Positions 18,401 through 26,448 of a DNA stretch of 64,000 nucleotides are shown here, in pieces. The notes under the pieces are model-generated. The model ran no database searches. It had not been told where the DNA came from and saw only the letters and a list, made by a program, of their open reading frames with translations. The DNA is from Sphingobacterium athyrii (GTDB lineage: Bacteria; Bacteroidota; Bacteroidia; Sphingobacteriales; Sphingobacteriaceae). The stretch spans positions 248,001-312,000 of the forward strand of contig NZ_QCXX01000003.1 in NCBI RefSeq assembly GCF_003071065.1, in the 5' to 3' direction. The position numbers and the translations under genes are program-made. The number at the start of each line of letters is the position of its first letter. Positions within the stretch are counted from its first letter, which is position 1.

Positions 18401-19060
18401 ATGGGAAGTTTATATAGCATCGATTATGCTGGCTTGAACGATAAAGGAAGACCCTTGGCAAGAAAGGCTGACGGCAGTTTGGTTGAGAATACACAGCAGC
18501 TGACGGTCGACGATCTCATTTATGAAGGAACGACAATTCCGCCGTATAATTTTTCTTTAAGAAATGGGTTTAGCTATAAAGATTTTACCTTTTCCTTTAT
18601 GTTTATTTTCAATGGGGGCCATGTGATGCGCGGTGTTCGACCAGAGTTCTTGAGCAAATACGCCGAACTGAATTATAACAGTAACTTCGATAAGCTTTGG
18701 TTGAATTACTGGAAAAAACCGGGGGATGAAAATAACCCAGATATTGCTCCTGCTTTCATTTCAGCGGCCTCCGGAAATATCTCAGATATCTATAATGCAG
18801 CACATAAGTTTGTTCAAAAGGCAGATTATATTAAGTTGAGAGATGTTTCACTATCCTATAATTTTCCAGGTAAATGGGTTGTACCGACCAAACTGAGTTA
18901 TATCCGATTGACAGGGCAGGTATTAAATGCTTGGCGCTGGGCCGCAAATAAGGATAATCTCGATCCTGAAGTCTGGACCGGATTTAGTTCGGTAAGTAGC
19001 CCAAGTAGGGGAGTATTGGCTCCAGTGGTATATAATTTAGGCGTATCTGTAGGATTTTAA
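15434..19060 (+). CDS. SusC/RagA-type TonB-dependent receptor with N-terminal STN signalling domain
   Basis: 1208 aa, the size of signal-transducing SusC proteins. A long leader ends in a signal peptide (core ISLTTIMMSCCLL, cleavage near TYGQ). An STN domain follows at about 70-115, then a carboxypeptidase-like beta domain (GFVVDDNNRPLQGATIRVKG), the plug (SASIYGVRSSNGVIVITTK at the end) and a 22-strand barrel ending in GF. It imports a substrate through the outer membrane using TonB energy. The STN domain contacts FecR. Starts at 15434, 15488 or 15545 are all possible; I keep the first because long leaders are normal in this family. susD follows 14 bp later. Confidence 0.92.
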   Translation: MYKNYAEVCRALHDQTEIMKNSDRTDFWGRSHWRGNIMRISLTTIMMSCCLLHVGAKTYGQSVSINEKSVSLRRVFSTINKQTGYSYVWAAKTIDPDTKVQLNVEKGTLNATLEKLLNDLNLSFEIRGKIIVVHEKAQQGKIVSDHNSLSDQKILIKGFVVDDNNRPLQGATIRVKGSPQGTTTDQNGYFEISSVSAKNLLEITMVGFSPLSLPVKSDLGKIMLQAIDAQLQEVNVTVNTGYQKISKERAAGSIAQVTAKDMEGRLQPNLLDRIDGLLPGLNLIRNTASPQNSKNNLGIEVRGRSTINAQAAPLIVVDGMPYEGDLTAINPNDIASITVLKDASAASIYGVRSSNGVIVITTKIGTAGKSKVDYTNTLSFRGLPSRNYLNKMSSAELVDFQKEMFDYRSGDYAAIDPRKAMNDVYRILYNKKGGVISGEEMEKQLDIYRNRDRFGQMGEFLNTTRFDQQHNLAISGGSDRYTYHYSLNYTQPGDYNKGKPTNKEVGFSLKNNFKFTDWFNLRANILGKNQNREGDIGFNFYDNYIGGKASYYLLRNEDGSASQWYNSKSQFEIDRLNGLGLEDETYIPLNHVSAVHEKFYNKYLNLNFAANFKIIKGLEFDLSYQSERTEGYNGTLNRKRSQLVSAMVNDATQIGKDGLIKRNIPQGGQFSEQRNDVNSYTLRGQFNYQNSIHDKHEIIAIAGAERRQINNRYTNIYKYGYDESSLVYKGINEELFGIQIQNTQALFNSYTISRNKDEGFRDVIDRFVSFYANGSYTYNQKLTLSGSIRMDQSNLFGTDIKNQYKPLWSVGALYHLPKIDWQPLDRWSLRMTYGVNGNVPKDNGPYLISRVSNSLNYFNGEMQAYIASPPNPLLRWERTSVFNVGLDLSLFHNRLSTSIDIYNKKTTDLLGNTPLDPTLGWDVVLLNYGDMQNRGIELGLNGKIIRHEKFSWNSTLNFSYNKNEITNLFVEQNTPYYYYYAPQNRVGIPMGSLYSIDYAGLNDKGRPLARKADGSLVENTQQLTVDDLIYEGTTIPPYNFSLRNGFSYKDFTFSFMFIFNGGHVMRGVRPEFLSKYAELNYNSNFDKLWLNYWKKPGDENNPDIAPAFISAASGNISDIYNAAHKFVQKADYIKLRDVSLSYNFPGKWVVPTKLSYIRLTGQVLNAWRWAANKDNLDPEVWTGFSSVSSPSRGVLAPVVYNLGVSVGF

Positions 19061-19074
19061 AAAAGGAAAACATA

Positions 19075-20523
19075 ATGAAAAAAATATATATTGGATTGTT
19101 ATTTGGCTTATTGACTTTGAACAGCTGCAATAAGTACTTAGATATAAAACCCAAGGGGTTCACGATTCCAGAAGCTCTTAACGATTACAAGTTATTATTA
19201 AATGACCAGTCGTTGGTACGTGCCTCTCCCGTTTATCCAAACTATCTGGCGGATAACCTCCAATCGGGTGATCCACAGGATGTGCAGTCCGCAGCTAGTT
19301 TTGATTACTATGATTATGTCAAAAAGCAGCTATACAGTCTTGCTCATGGCGCAATATTCGAAGATGGCCAGTATGACCCCTATTGGGAAACGGCATATAG
19401 CCATATCTTTACTTACAACGTAATTATAAATAATGTACTAACTTCATCCGATGGTTCGGAGGCTGAGAAAAAAAGGATATGGGCTGAAGCAAAAATTGGC
19501 CGTGCATTTGAGTACCTAAGCCTGGTCAATATCTATGCTGCCCATTATAACCCAGCTAGTGCGGATAAGGACTTAGGTGTACCGTTAGTTTTGCAAGAAG
19601 ATATAAATCAAAAATATGAACGTGTGTCAGTACAGGTTATCTATGACCAAGTATTAAAAGATCTTAATGAGGCACTTCCTAATTTAAGCACAACACAATC
19701 AAATAAATTTCAGGCAGTACGCTTCGTGGGATATTCTTTTTTGAGTCGTGTTTACCTGTATCAGGGGAAATTCAAAGAGGCTTTAGAGAATGTCAAGCAG
19801 GCCCTAGCCAATAATAGAAATTTGATCGACTATAGCTTATATACAAATAAGGACAAAACAACATGGGGAAGGGTTTGCTTAAAGACGGATAATACAGTAC
19901 AATTCCCAGATTCAAGAACCAATATTGAAGCCGTATGGTCAAGATTAGGTACAAGTTCATTGGGGACACAAAATGCTGAATTTTATGCATCGAAAGAACT
20001 GATAGATACTTATGCCAAAGATCTTCCAGCTGGAGCGAATGACAAGCGCTACGAATTATTTTTCTGTCGCGATCAAGCCTCCTTTGGCCCTAATTTAGTC
20101 AAATTTCCTGGACGTGTGCTTTATGCCCCATATGTTGAATTCAGTACAGGATTTAATACGCCAGAATTATTTTTGATCGCAGCGGAAGCAGCAGCGCGTA
20201 GTGGAAACACTGTAGAGGCTTTAGATTTCTTGAATACGCTAAGAAATAGTCGTATTGAAAATAATAGGGCATTGACAACTAGTGATCCGAAAGTGGTGCT
20301 ACAGTTGGTTCTAGAAGAAAGACGCCGTGAGATGCCTTTTACGGCTTCTGATAGATTGATTGACCTGAAGCGTTTGGTTATTGCGGACAATTATAAGAAA
20401 TCAATTAAGCATCCACTGGCCGATAAAGTATTTGAGATGGAATCAACAGACCTTAGGATGGTACTTCCTGTTCCGCCAAAAGTGCTTTCCTTAAATCCAG
20501 GAATTCCTCAGTATGAACGATAA
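19075..20523 (+). CDS. SusD/RagB-family outer-membrane substrate-binding lipoprotein
   Basis: 482 aa. The lipoprotein signal peptide is MKKIYIGLLFGLLTLNSC, with acylated Cys18. TPR-like helical repeats follow (RAFEYLSLVNIYAAHY, FLSRVYLYQGKFKEALENV). The C-terminal SusD region includes ELFLIAAEAAARSGN and LEERRREMPF, diagnostic motifs of the family. SusD forms the surface lid of the SusC channel and captures the substrate. The gene follows susC by 14 bp and precedes two thioredoxin-fold genes. The substrate is not clear from the locus because no glycoside hydrolase, protease or siderophore gene is present. Confidence 0.93.
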   Translation: MKKIYIGLLFGLLTLNSCNKYLDIKPKGFTIPEALNDYKLLLNDQSLVRASPVYPNYLADNLQSGDPQDVQSAASFDYYDYVKKQLYSLAHGAIFEDGQYDPYWETAYSHIFTYNVIINNVLTSSDGSEAEKKRIWAEAKIGRAFEYLSLVNIYAAHYNPASADKDLGVPLVLQEDINQKYERVSVQVIYDQVLKDLNEALPNLSTTQSNKFQAVRFVGYSFLSRVYLYQGKFKEALENVKQALANNRNLIDYSLYTNKDKTTWGRVCLKTDNTVQFPDSRTNIEAVWSRLGTSSLGTQNAEFYASKELIDTYAKDLPAGANDKRYELFFCRDQASFGPNLVKFPGRVLYAPYVEFSTGFNTPELFLIAAEAAARSGNTVEALDFLNTLRNSRIENNRALTTSDPKVVLQLVLEERRREMPFTASDRLIDLKRLVIADNYKKSIKHPLADKVFEMESTDLRMVLPVPPKVLSLNPGIPQYER

Positions 20524-20602
20524 AAAAATATAAATGCTTTTACCTGATCAATCTTTGCCGATCATACGCAAAGATTGGTTCGAAGTTTTAAAAAATACTT
20601 TC

Positions 20603-21793
20603 ATGAAGAAACTGCTATTAACATCGCTGGCCTTTGTACAGTCTGTAATATTGCTGGCACAAGAACATATACAATTCCAAAAGCTAACTTTTAGCGAGGC
20701 GAAGGAATTGGCAAAAAAAGAAAATAAACTGATCTTTTTAGATGGTTTTACCTCTTGGTGTGCACCCTGTAAATGGATGGAAGGCAATGTGTTTTCACAG
20801 CCCGAAGTTGCGGAATACTTTAATTCGAAATTTATTAATACCAAGTTCGATTGTGAGGTAGGTGAGGGAGTGGACATTGCAAAAAAATATCAGATAAAAA
20901 GCTTTCCTACCTATTTGTTTCTCGACGGACAGGGGACATTAATCTATAGAACACAGTCCCGTATGGAGGCTGATCTTTTCCTAAAGCAGGCGCAACAAGC
21001 GAATGATCCTAATTATCAGATTCCGAATCTACGCAGGCAGTATGATCAGGGAGCTCGTGAATCTAACTTTCTATTGCGCTACATAAAAGTTATGGAACAA
21101 ACGGACAATAAGGCTGCAAATGATGCAAAAAAAACGTTGGACAGTGTTGCCACTGATGAGTTCTTACGAAGTCCAAATGGTTGGGAAACGATCAAAATGA
21201 TGGCACAGCGTATAGATGACCGTTACGGTAAATTTTTCGAATCAAACAAGACGTATTTTAAAAGCATAGCCTTGGCAACAGAATTTGAAAATAAGGAAAT
21301 ACAGCTCTTGCGGTATGCGATGTATGGTTACATCCGTGATAACAAAGCCGACGAATTTAAAAAGGGGCTGACCTATTTTGAAGAGTCAAATAAACCGGAG
21401 TACAAGATTGAGGCCGCAATGTATCAGGTTGAATGGGTCGCAGCTCATGGTACAGAAAATGAGTTTGTTTCGTTGACTGAAAACTTGCGGAAAGGGCTCC
21501 TAAAAGACGAGGATGAGAAGCTTAGTTTTATTGCCCGACGTAATGCCAATGCAAAAGGAGATGTCGCTAAACCTGTTATCCTTAAACAATGTTATATCTT
21601 GGCAAAACAGGCGGCAGAGCTGAATCCATCAAGCTATTCCAATCAGGGTACCTTGGCAGATATATGCATTGCATTGAAGAAAAAGAAAGAAGCGATCAAA
21701 GCGGCAGAAGCCGCGAGAGGTTTAGCCGAGCTGGAAACTTCAAAAATCATTAAACTGGCAGATGCGCTATTGGAGCGTGCCAAAGCACTTTAA
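20603..21793 (+). CDS. Exported thioredoxin-fold protein with C-terminal helical domain
   Basis: 396 aa from ATG 20603. This start gives a clean signal peptide (MKKLLLTSLAFVQSVILLAQ); the frame extends upstream to 20534, but those residues would block it. The thioredoxin domain covers about residues 22-130. It has FTSWCAPCKWM (Cys53, Cys56) and the cis-Pro region KSFPTYLFLD. The last 250 residues are helical and TPR-like (AAMYQVEWVAAHG, AIKAAEAARGLAEL). It would act as a periplasmic thiol reductase or oxidase. It sits 79 bp after susD and 8 bp before a TlpA-type gene, so it belongs to the same operon. Confidence 0.85.
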   Translation: MKKLLLTSLAFVQSVILLAQEHIQFQKLTFSEAKELAKKENKLIFLDGFTSWCAPCKWMEGNVFSQPEVAEYFNSKFINTKFDCEVGEGVDIAKKYQIKSFPTYLFLDGQGTLIYRTQSRMEADLFLKQAQQANDPNYQIPNLRRQYDQGARESNFLLRYIKVMEQTDNKAANDAKKTLDSVATDEFLRSPNGWETIKMMAQRIDDRYGKFFESNKTYFKSIALATEFENKEIQLLRYAMYGYIRDNKADEFKKGLTYFEESNKPEYKIEAAMYQVEWVAAHGTENEFVSLTENLRKGLLKDEDEKLSFIARRNANAKGDVAKPVILKQCYILAKQAAELNPSSYSNQGTLADICIALKKKKEAIKAAEAARGLAELETSKIIKLADALLERAKAL

Positions 21794-21801
21794 CAATCAA
21801 C

Positions 21802-22950
21802 ATGAAAAAAATATTTACAGCAGCTCTTTTGAGCCTATCTATGATTGGAATTGTCGTTGGACAAAAACAAGATTTTCAGCTGGATTTCAACGGACAGATC
21901 CATTCTTCAGAGGCCAAGGTATTTGTGCGCTATTTTGTTGGTCAAAAACTGAAAATAGATTCTGTCAGTTTAAAATCTTCAAATGTAACTTATAAGGGGC
22001 AAATCGATGAGCCTATGCAAGTTATGTTGTTTTATTCTAAAGATGGGGCTTCCTTCTTCAACAAGAAGGGAGGCCCCATGCAGCGTCTTACATTTTATGT
22101 AGACCCTCTTGAGGCCAATACAGAAATAGCTATTAAAGATCCTTTTGAATCATCTATTGTAAAAGGGGGGCAACTGCAGGTTGCTTATAAGAAATATCAG
22201 GATTATCTACGTCCCTACGAAAAGCAATTGGTCGCTCTGCAATCCCGACGTTCTGATTTGTATCAGGATAAAAATCGAAACGAAGAAGCAATGAAGCAAG
22301 TGTCAACTGAGGTCGAAAAACAAAACGAACTGCGTGTACAGGCACAGCGTAAATTTATTGTCGAAAATCCGGATAATTATTTTAGCTTACTGGCACTTCA
22401 GGAGGTAGCGCGGTATGGAAGTGATGTCAGCCTGATTGAACCTATGTTTCTCAAATTATCTGCTAACTTGCGAAAAACAGCAATAGGAGAGAAACTTGAA
22501 GGGGAAATCTTGCTTGCCAAGAAATTGGGGATTGGACAACCAGCACCGGATTTCGGACAATTGACACCAGATGGTCGATTGCTGAAATTATCGGATTTCA
22601 AGGGCAAATATGTATTGTTGGATTTTTGGGCTTCTTGGTGTGGTCCTTGTCGTGCAGAAAACCCACATTTAGTTGAAATCTATAAGCAATTTAAAGGACC
22701 TGCTTTTGAGATTTTGGGGATCTCACTTGATAAACCAGGAAAGAAAGATAATTGGACAAAAGCCATCGAACAAGATGGTTTGAAATGGCCACAGGTATCC
22801 GATCTAAATGGTTGGCAAAATAACGCTGCCCAGCTATATGGTGTTCAGGCTATTCCACAAAATTATCTAATATCCCCTGAAGGTAAGATCGTAGGCATTA
22901 ATTTAAAAGGCAAACAACTAGCTGATAAACTTGCGGAATTAATTAAATAA
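21802..22950 (+). CDS. TlpA/ResA-type thiol-disulfide oxidoreductase
   Basis: 382 aa with a signal peptide (MKKIFTAALLSLSMIGIVVG). Residues about 25-130 form a DUF4369-like beta domain with DGASFFNKKGG. Residues about 240-382 are an AhpC/TSA-type thioredoxin domain with WASWCGPCRAE (Cys280, Cys283) and the cis-Pro segment VQAIPQNYLI. Such proteins keep periplasmic cysteines reduced or assist cytochrome maturation. The DUF4369-TlpA pairing is common next to Bacteroidota SusCD pairs. It is the last gene of the operon, followed by a hairpin. Confidence 0.9.
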   Translation: MKKIFTAALLSLSMIGIVVGQKQDFQLDFNGQIHSSEAKVFVRYFVGQKLKIDSVSLKSSNVTYKGQIDEPMQVMLFYSKDGASFFNKKGGPMQRLTFYVDPLEANTEIAIKDPFESSIVKGGQLQVAYKKYQDYLRPYEKQLVALQSRRSDLYQDKNRNEEAMKQVSTEVEKQNELRVQAQRKFIVENPDNYFSLLALQEVARYGSDVSLIEPMFLKLSANLRKTAIGEKLEGEILLAKKLGIGQPAPDFGQLTPDGRLLKLSDFKGKYVLLDFWASWCGPCRAENPHLVEIYKQFKGPAFEILGISLDKPGKKDNWTKAIEQDGLKWPQVSDLNGWQNNAAQLYGVQAIPQNYLISPEGKIVGINLKGKQLADKLAELIK

Positions 22951-23001
22951 GGAAGATTTTTATAGATACTACGATGTTCTTGAGCGACCATATCTTCCTT
23001 A
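22948..23001 (+). terminator. Possible terminator hairpin after the Sus operon
   Basis: A 10-bp perfect inverted repeat (TAAGGAAGAT / ATCTTCCTTA) with a 34-nt loop begins at the tlpA stop codon. The long loop and lack of a T-run make it only a candidate. Confidence 0.4.
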
Positions 23002-23303
23002 TGTTTATTTCGTTTGTCAGTTTGTATTTAGCAGATTGCATACATTGTGGGATTATGATTGAAACGGTCCTACGAACCGTTAGAAATGGAAAGGGATAAA
23101 AAGATAAACATTCCAAAATCAAAAAATTTTACCTTCAAAAAAAGAATTGCCAATCTTTTTCAATTCGGCAGTCGTTCTAAAACAAATAATTAAACGGCTT
23201 AATTTTTGTATTCTTTTTCACCAAAATATTAATCCTTTTTAAACATTAGATCATGGCAGATAGCAAATTCAAAAAAGTCAAATCCGACAGAAACTAAGTC
23301 AGC

Positions 23304-23472
23304 GGATCAGAAAATTTCGAAATCCACGATGCTTCACATTTACATTATGACTTTTGCCTCGAAATGGATGGTGTTATAAAAAGCCAGGCTTTGCCGAAAG
23401 GTCTTTTCCATGGACTCAAAAGTTAAAAGACTAACGGTGATGGTGGAAGATACTTTATATGATAAATCTAGT
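23304..23472 (+). pseudogene. Remnant of a LigD-type 3'-phosphoesterase domain
   Basis: One frame (23304-23423) reads [17 protein letters not shown] and [15 protein letters not shown], the signature of the ligase-D phosphoesterase domain ([26 protein letters not shown] in intact proteins, which I recall from the family). The next piece, [18 protein letters not shown], is in another frame. Several conserved residues have changed (Arg to Cys, Trp to Gln). The intact domain trims 3' ends during end joining; this copy cannot. The rest of 22951-23623 shows no other convincing gene. Confidence 0.6.
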
Positions 23473-23623
23473 TTGCATCGAAATGAATCTCTGGAACAGT
23501 CCGGTCAAGAAGCCCGAACATCCTACATTTTGCATAATAGGCAATTGATAGATTTTCGAAATAATATTTTAAAAACGAGCAAGATGCTCCAATAACAACA
23601 AATAATTTTAGCGCATTTTACTA

Positions 23624-24259
23624 ATGGATTTTACTGTAGAAATTAAGGATATGATCGCGATGGTTGTCTCAATATTATGTGGTGGGGCAATCGGTTTTGA
23701 GCGTGAATACAAAAATAAGTCTGCTGGTTTTCGTACAATAATTTTAATTTCACTCGGGTCGACCATTTTTACGATAGTCTCTCAGCATGGCGCACAGACA
23801 GACGACCGAATTTCGGCAAATATCATAACAGGGATAGGTTTTATTGGTGCGGGTGTCATTTTTAAAGATAAAATTTCAGTACATGGTTTGACAACTGCTG
23901 CCGTAATCTGGACTTCGGCGGCAATTGGAATGACAGCTGGGATAGGTTACCATGCCTTAGCACTTTGTCTGACACTTATTACACTTGGAGTTTTGTTAAT
24001 GGTTACCAGGGTAGAGCGAATAATTGCGCAGTTACAAAAGGAGCAGTTCTTGAGTGTAACTTTTCGTGATCCCAACTTCCATCAAATTGAAAATCTTGAA
24101 AGTGTTTTACAGGCAAAGGGGCTTATTTTAGAACGTATAGAAATTGCGAAAGACGACGATCATTTGATAGTAATATTTAAAGTATCTGGTAAAAAAGAGC
24201 TATTGGTAGAGATGAGCGAAACACTTGCCACGCGACTGGAAATCATCAGTTTTTCTTAA
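23624..24259 (+). CDS. MgtC/SapB-family membrane protein
   Basis: 211 aa. Four hydrophobic segments lie in the first 130 residues. The family signature follows the first of them: GGAIGFEREYKNKSAGFRT, then GFIGAGVIFK and GLTTAAVIWTSAAIGMTAG. The last 80 residues are a soluble ACT-like domain (FLSVTFRDPNFHQIENLE, then KDDDHLIVIFKV). MgtC proteins act in the inner membrane and affect magnesium homeostasis and membrane potential or ATP synthase. It is a single gene, probably ended by the hairpin at 24541-24564. No magnesium-sensing leader was recognised upstream. Confidence 0.9.
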   Translation: MDFTVEIKDMIAMVVSILCGGAIGFEREYKNKSAGFRTIILISLGSTIFTIVSQHGAQTDDRISANIITGIGFIGAGVIFKDKISVHGLTTAAVIWTSAAIGMTAGIGYHALALCLTLITLGVLLMVTRVERIIAQLQKEQFLSVTFRDPNFHQIENLESVLQAKGLILERIEIAKDDDHLIVIFKVSGKKELLVEMSETLATRLEIISFS

Positions 24260-24540
24260 ATGCTCTTAGTCTGGGTATACTGAAGCGTATTGACCCTTCA
24301 AAATTGAATTAGATTTAGGTTGATTGCTGGAAACCAAAACGAATGAGTCAGATAATACAATTAATCAGATTGTACCAATGACGTTAACAGAATAAAAAAC
24401 AGCGCGATTCCATACCGAAGAACTTCTTAAACAAGAAGATCCTCTGTTGGGAAAATCGTTCCATGCAGGGATTCCTGCTTACAAAGCAGATAAGTTTGAG
24501 TTCCTAAAAAGTCGTCTTGACTCTTAGGTGTAAACGCAAA

Positions 24541-24564
24541 AAGCTGAGGTTTATACTTCAGCTT
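24541..24564. terminator. Bidirectional terminator between convergent genes
   Basis: AAGCTGA and TCAGCTT form a 7-bp stem with a 10-nt loop. An A-run flanks the stem on the left and AAACTAATT on the right. It sits between mgtC (+) and the NTF2-like gene (-) and could stop both transcripts. The remainder of 24260-24585 has no supported gene. Confidence 0.55.
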
Positions 24565-24585
24565 AAACTAATTAGTACATCGCAG

Positions 24586-24912
24586 CTAAGTAGTTATTTT
24601 CAGGTACTTAATTTGGCCGTTAGACAACTTGAAATGATATTTTAAAGCAACGGGACTACCGGGAAATGTACCTGAAATCTCCGCTGATAAGATGTTTTCG
24701 CTTTCATTAAGATCTAATGGCGTCATAGTTGCCCTGTATTCTTTGTTGGCTATATTAATCCAGTTTTCAATTTCAATTTTTCCATTGTGTGTTTTTCCCT
24801 CGTCAAATACTTTTGCATCTTCAGTAAAACAATTTGCGTAAGCCGCACTGTCAAATTCGTTTTGCGCCTTCACTAGTTCGCGGATAACGATTGGTAAATT
24901 CATGTTTTCCAT
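24586..24912 (-). CDS. NTF2/SnoaL-like small protein
   Basis: 108 aa. The pattern is that of a cone-shaped NTF2-like fold: an N-terminal helix (PIVIRELVKAQNEFDSAAYANCFTEDA is the first two helices with the conserved FTEDA), then GKIEIENWI and beta strands. Members include polyketide cyclases, limonene-epoxide hydrolase-like enzymes and proteins of unknown role. It follows the SDR gene by 14 bp on the same strand, so the two are probably co-expressed under the divergent HxlR regulator. The catalytic activity is unknown. Confidence 0.8.
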   Translation of the reverse strand: MENMNLPIVIRELVKAQNEFDSAAYANCFTEDAKVFDEGKTHNGKIEIENWINIANKEYRATMTPLDLNESENILSAEISGTFPGSPVALKYHFKLSNGQIKYLKITT

Positions 24913-24926
24913 TATTTAGATGATTA

Positions 24927-25718
24927 TTAAATGGTCGGTACTGTTCCACCGTCAATTACATATTCTGTTCCTGTGAGATAACTTGCTCTCGGGGAAACAA
25001 GGAAGCCAACAAGTTCAGCTACTTCTGCAGGTTCAGCAGGTCTCCCGAAAGGAATTCCTCCCAATGCATCCATTACGCCCTGTTGCGCTTCTTTTACGGT
25101 ACTATTGGAGTTTTTTGCAATATCGCCCAACCAGGCCTCTGATGCAGTGGTATTTATCCAGCCGGGCGAAACCGTCAGTACACGAATGCCTTTAGGAGTA
25201 ACTTCGTTTGATAAGCTTTTGCTATAGTTTCTCAATCCTGCTTTTGCCGTTGCGTAAGGTAACGTTGAATCATACAGAGGTAGTTTGCCCTGAATAGACG
25301 CAATGTGGATGATCACTCCGTTTTCGCGTTCTATCATTTGCGGTAAAAAGCCCCTGTCCAGACGAATTGGAGCCAAAAGGTTAGCCTGTAGTGTAGATTC
25401 CCAATCCTCATCGCTAAGCACAGCGAACCCGCCTACAGGCGTAGAAGATCCACCAAGGTTGTTTATCAGGATATCTAGTCTGCCATAGCTCGAAAGCACT
25501 TCGCTCACTACTTTTTTTGCTCCCTCTGCTGTACTCAGATCGGAGGCAATGAAATGCAGATTGCTGTTTTCTAGTTCGGGTGCATTTCTGGCGGTAATGA
25601 CAACTGTTGCACCAGCCTGTAGCAGCCTTTCCGCAATAGCTCTTCCAGTACCATTTGTACCTCCTGTTACCAAGGCAATCTTGTCTGATAACTCATTGTT
25701 GAAATTAAATTGTTCCAT
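24927..25718 (-). CDS. SDR-family oxidoreductase
   Basis: 263 aa from ATG 25718; eight extra residues upstream (to 25742) are possible but not needed. It has the cofactor motif TGGTNGTG, the INNLGG equivalent of NNAG, a catalytic Ser in IASIQG, the YATAK active site and PGWINT. It ends with the glycine-rich YVIDGGTVPT typical of classical SDRs. It is most likely an NADP-linked carbonyl reductase; the substrate is unknown. The gene diverges from an hxlR gene at 25847. This SDR-HxlR pairing recurs at 59.2-60.5 kb and usually reflects response to electrophiles or quinones (inference). Confidence 0.9.
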   Translation of the reverse strand: MEQFNFNNELSDKIALVTGGTNGTGRAIAERLLQAGATVVITARNAPELENSNLHFIASDLSTAEGAKKVVSEVLSSYGRLDILINNLGGSSTPVGGFAVLSDEDWESTLQANLLAPIRLDRGFLPQMIERENGVIIHIASIQGKLPLYDSTLPYATAKAGLRNYSKSLSNEVTPKGIRVLTVSPGWINTTASEAWLGDIAKNSNSTVKEAQQGVMDALGGIPFGRPAEPAEVAELVGFLVSPRASYLTGTEYVIDGGTVPTI

Positions 25719-25763
25719 TTTTATGAATTGTTTATAGGACAAAATTGGGGTATAAAAACAGCC

Positions 25764-25842
25764 TGTACAAGTACGGAGTTACGATTCATATAGGGATAAA
25801 TTTATCCTCTATTGTACAAATCGGAACATACCTTTAATTTTG
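25764..25842 (+). promoter_or_regulatory. Divergent control region: direct repeats, palindrome and HxlR-gene promoter
   Basis: TGTACAAGTACGGAGTTAC (from 25764) and TGTACAAATCGGAACATAC (from 25813) are near-identical direct repeats 49 bp apart. A perfect 14-bp palindrome, GGATAAATTTATCC, lies between them at 25794-25807. TTG (25812-25814) and TAATTTTG (25835-25842) are separated by exactly 20 bp and match Bacteroidota -33 and -7 boxes. The -7 box ends 4 bp before the hxlR start codon, so that transcript would be leaderless or nearly so. Confidence 0.55.
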
Positions 25843-25846
25843 AAAT

Positions 25847-26206
25847 ATGTATGAGAGAAAAATAACTCCGAATCTGAACTGCGGTCTTGACTTGATAGGT
25901 GAAGTGCTTTACGGCAAATGGAAAATACGACTGCTCTGGTTTATTGAACAAGGTCACAAAAGACCCAGTGAATTGCAGCGTAAAATACCGGATGCCTCTC
26001 GACGGGTACTGAACATCCAACTGAAAGAACTGGAGGATCATGAGCTTGTCATGAAGAAAATATATCCAGTCGTGCCACCTAAAGTAGAATATTCGCTCAC
26101 AGATTTTGGGAAGAGTTTGATTCCGGTAATTTCCGCATTGGGACGCTGGGGTGATCAACACGAAGATAGACTGAGGAGAGTAATCTTAAAAAGAATTCCA
26201 AGATAA
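25847..26206 (+). CDS. HxlR-family winged-helix regulator
   Basis: 119 aa, the normal size. The conserved start MYERKI is followed by CGLDLIGEVLYGKWKIRLLW, the first helix with the GKWK signature. RPSELQRKIPDASRRVLNIQ is the DNA-recognition region, and VPPKVEYSLTDFG the wing. A Cys at position 12 is in the place often used for redox or electrophile sensing in this family. It diverges from the SDR/NTF2 operon and probably controls it through the repeats in the 104-bp intergenic region. Confidence 0.92.
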   Translation: MYERKITPNLNCGLDLIGEVLYGKWKIRLLWFIEQGHKRPSELQRKIPDASRRVLNIQLKELEDHELVMKKIYPVVPPKVEYSLTDFGKSLIPVISALGRWGDQHEDRLRRVILKRIPR

Positions 26207-26448
26207 GTGGAGGGAAATATCGCTACAGCCATTTCACGAATGTACCCATTATGATGATGCGTCATTAGACTTAGTTCCTCAAAACCCATCATCGTTTCAA
26301 CATTGTTTTCCGTTGTGGATATATGGACGAAATATGTATTTAAGTTTCATCCTCTTACAACTAAAGCGACCAAGCAACTTTAACCCATCTTTATTTAATA
26401 TTTATAATACCTTAACTTTAACTTTACCTTGATGGATTACTTTTGGGC

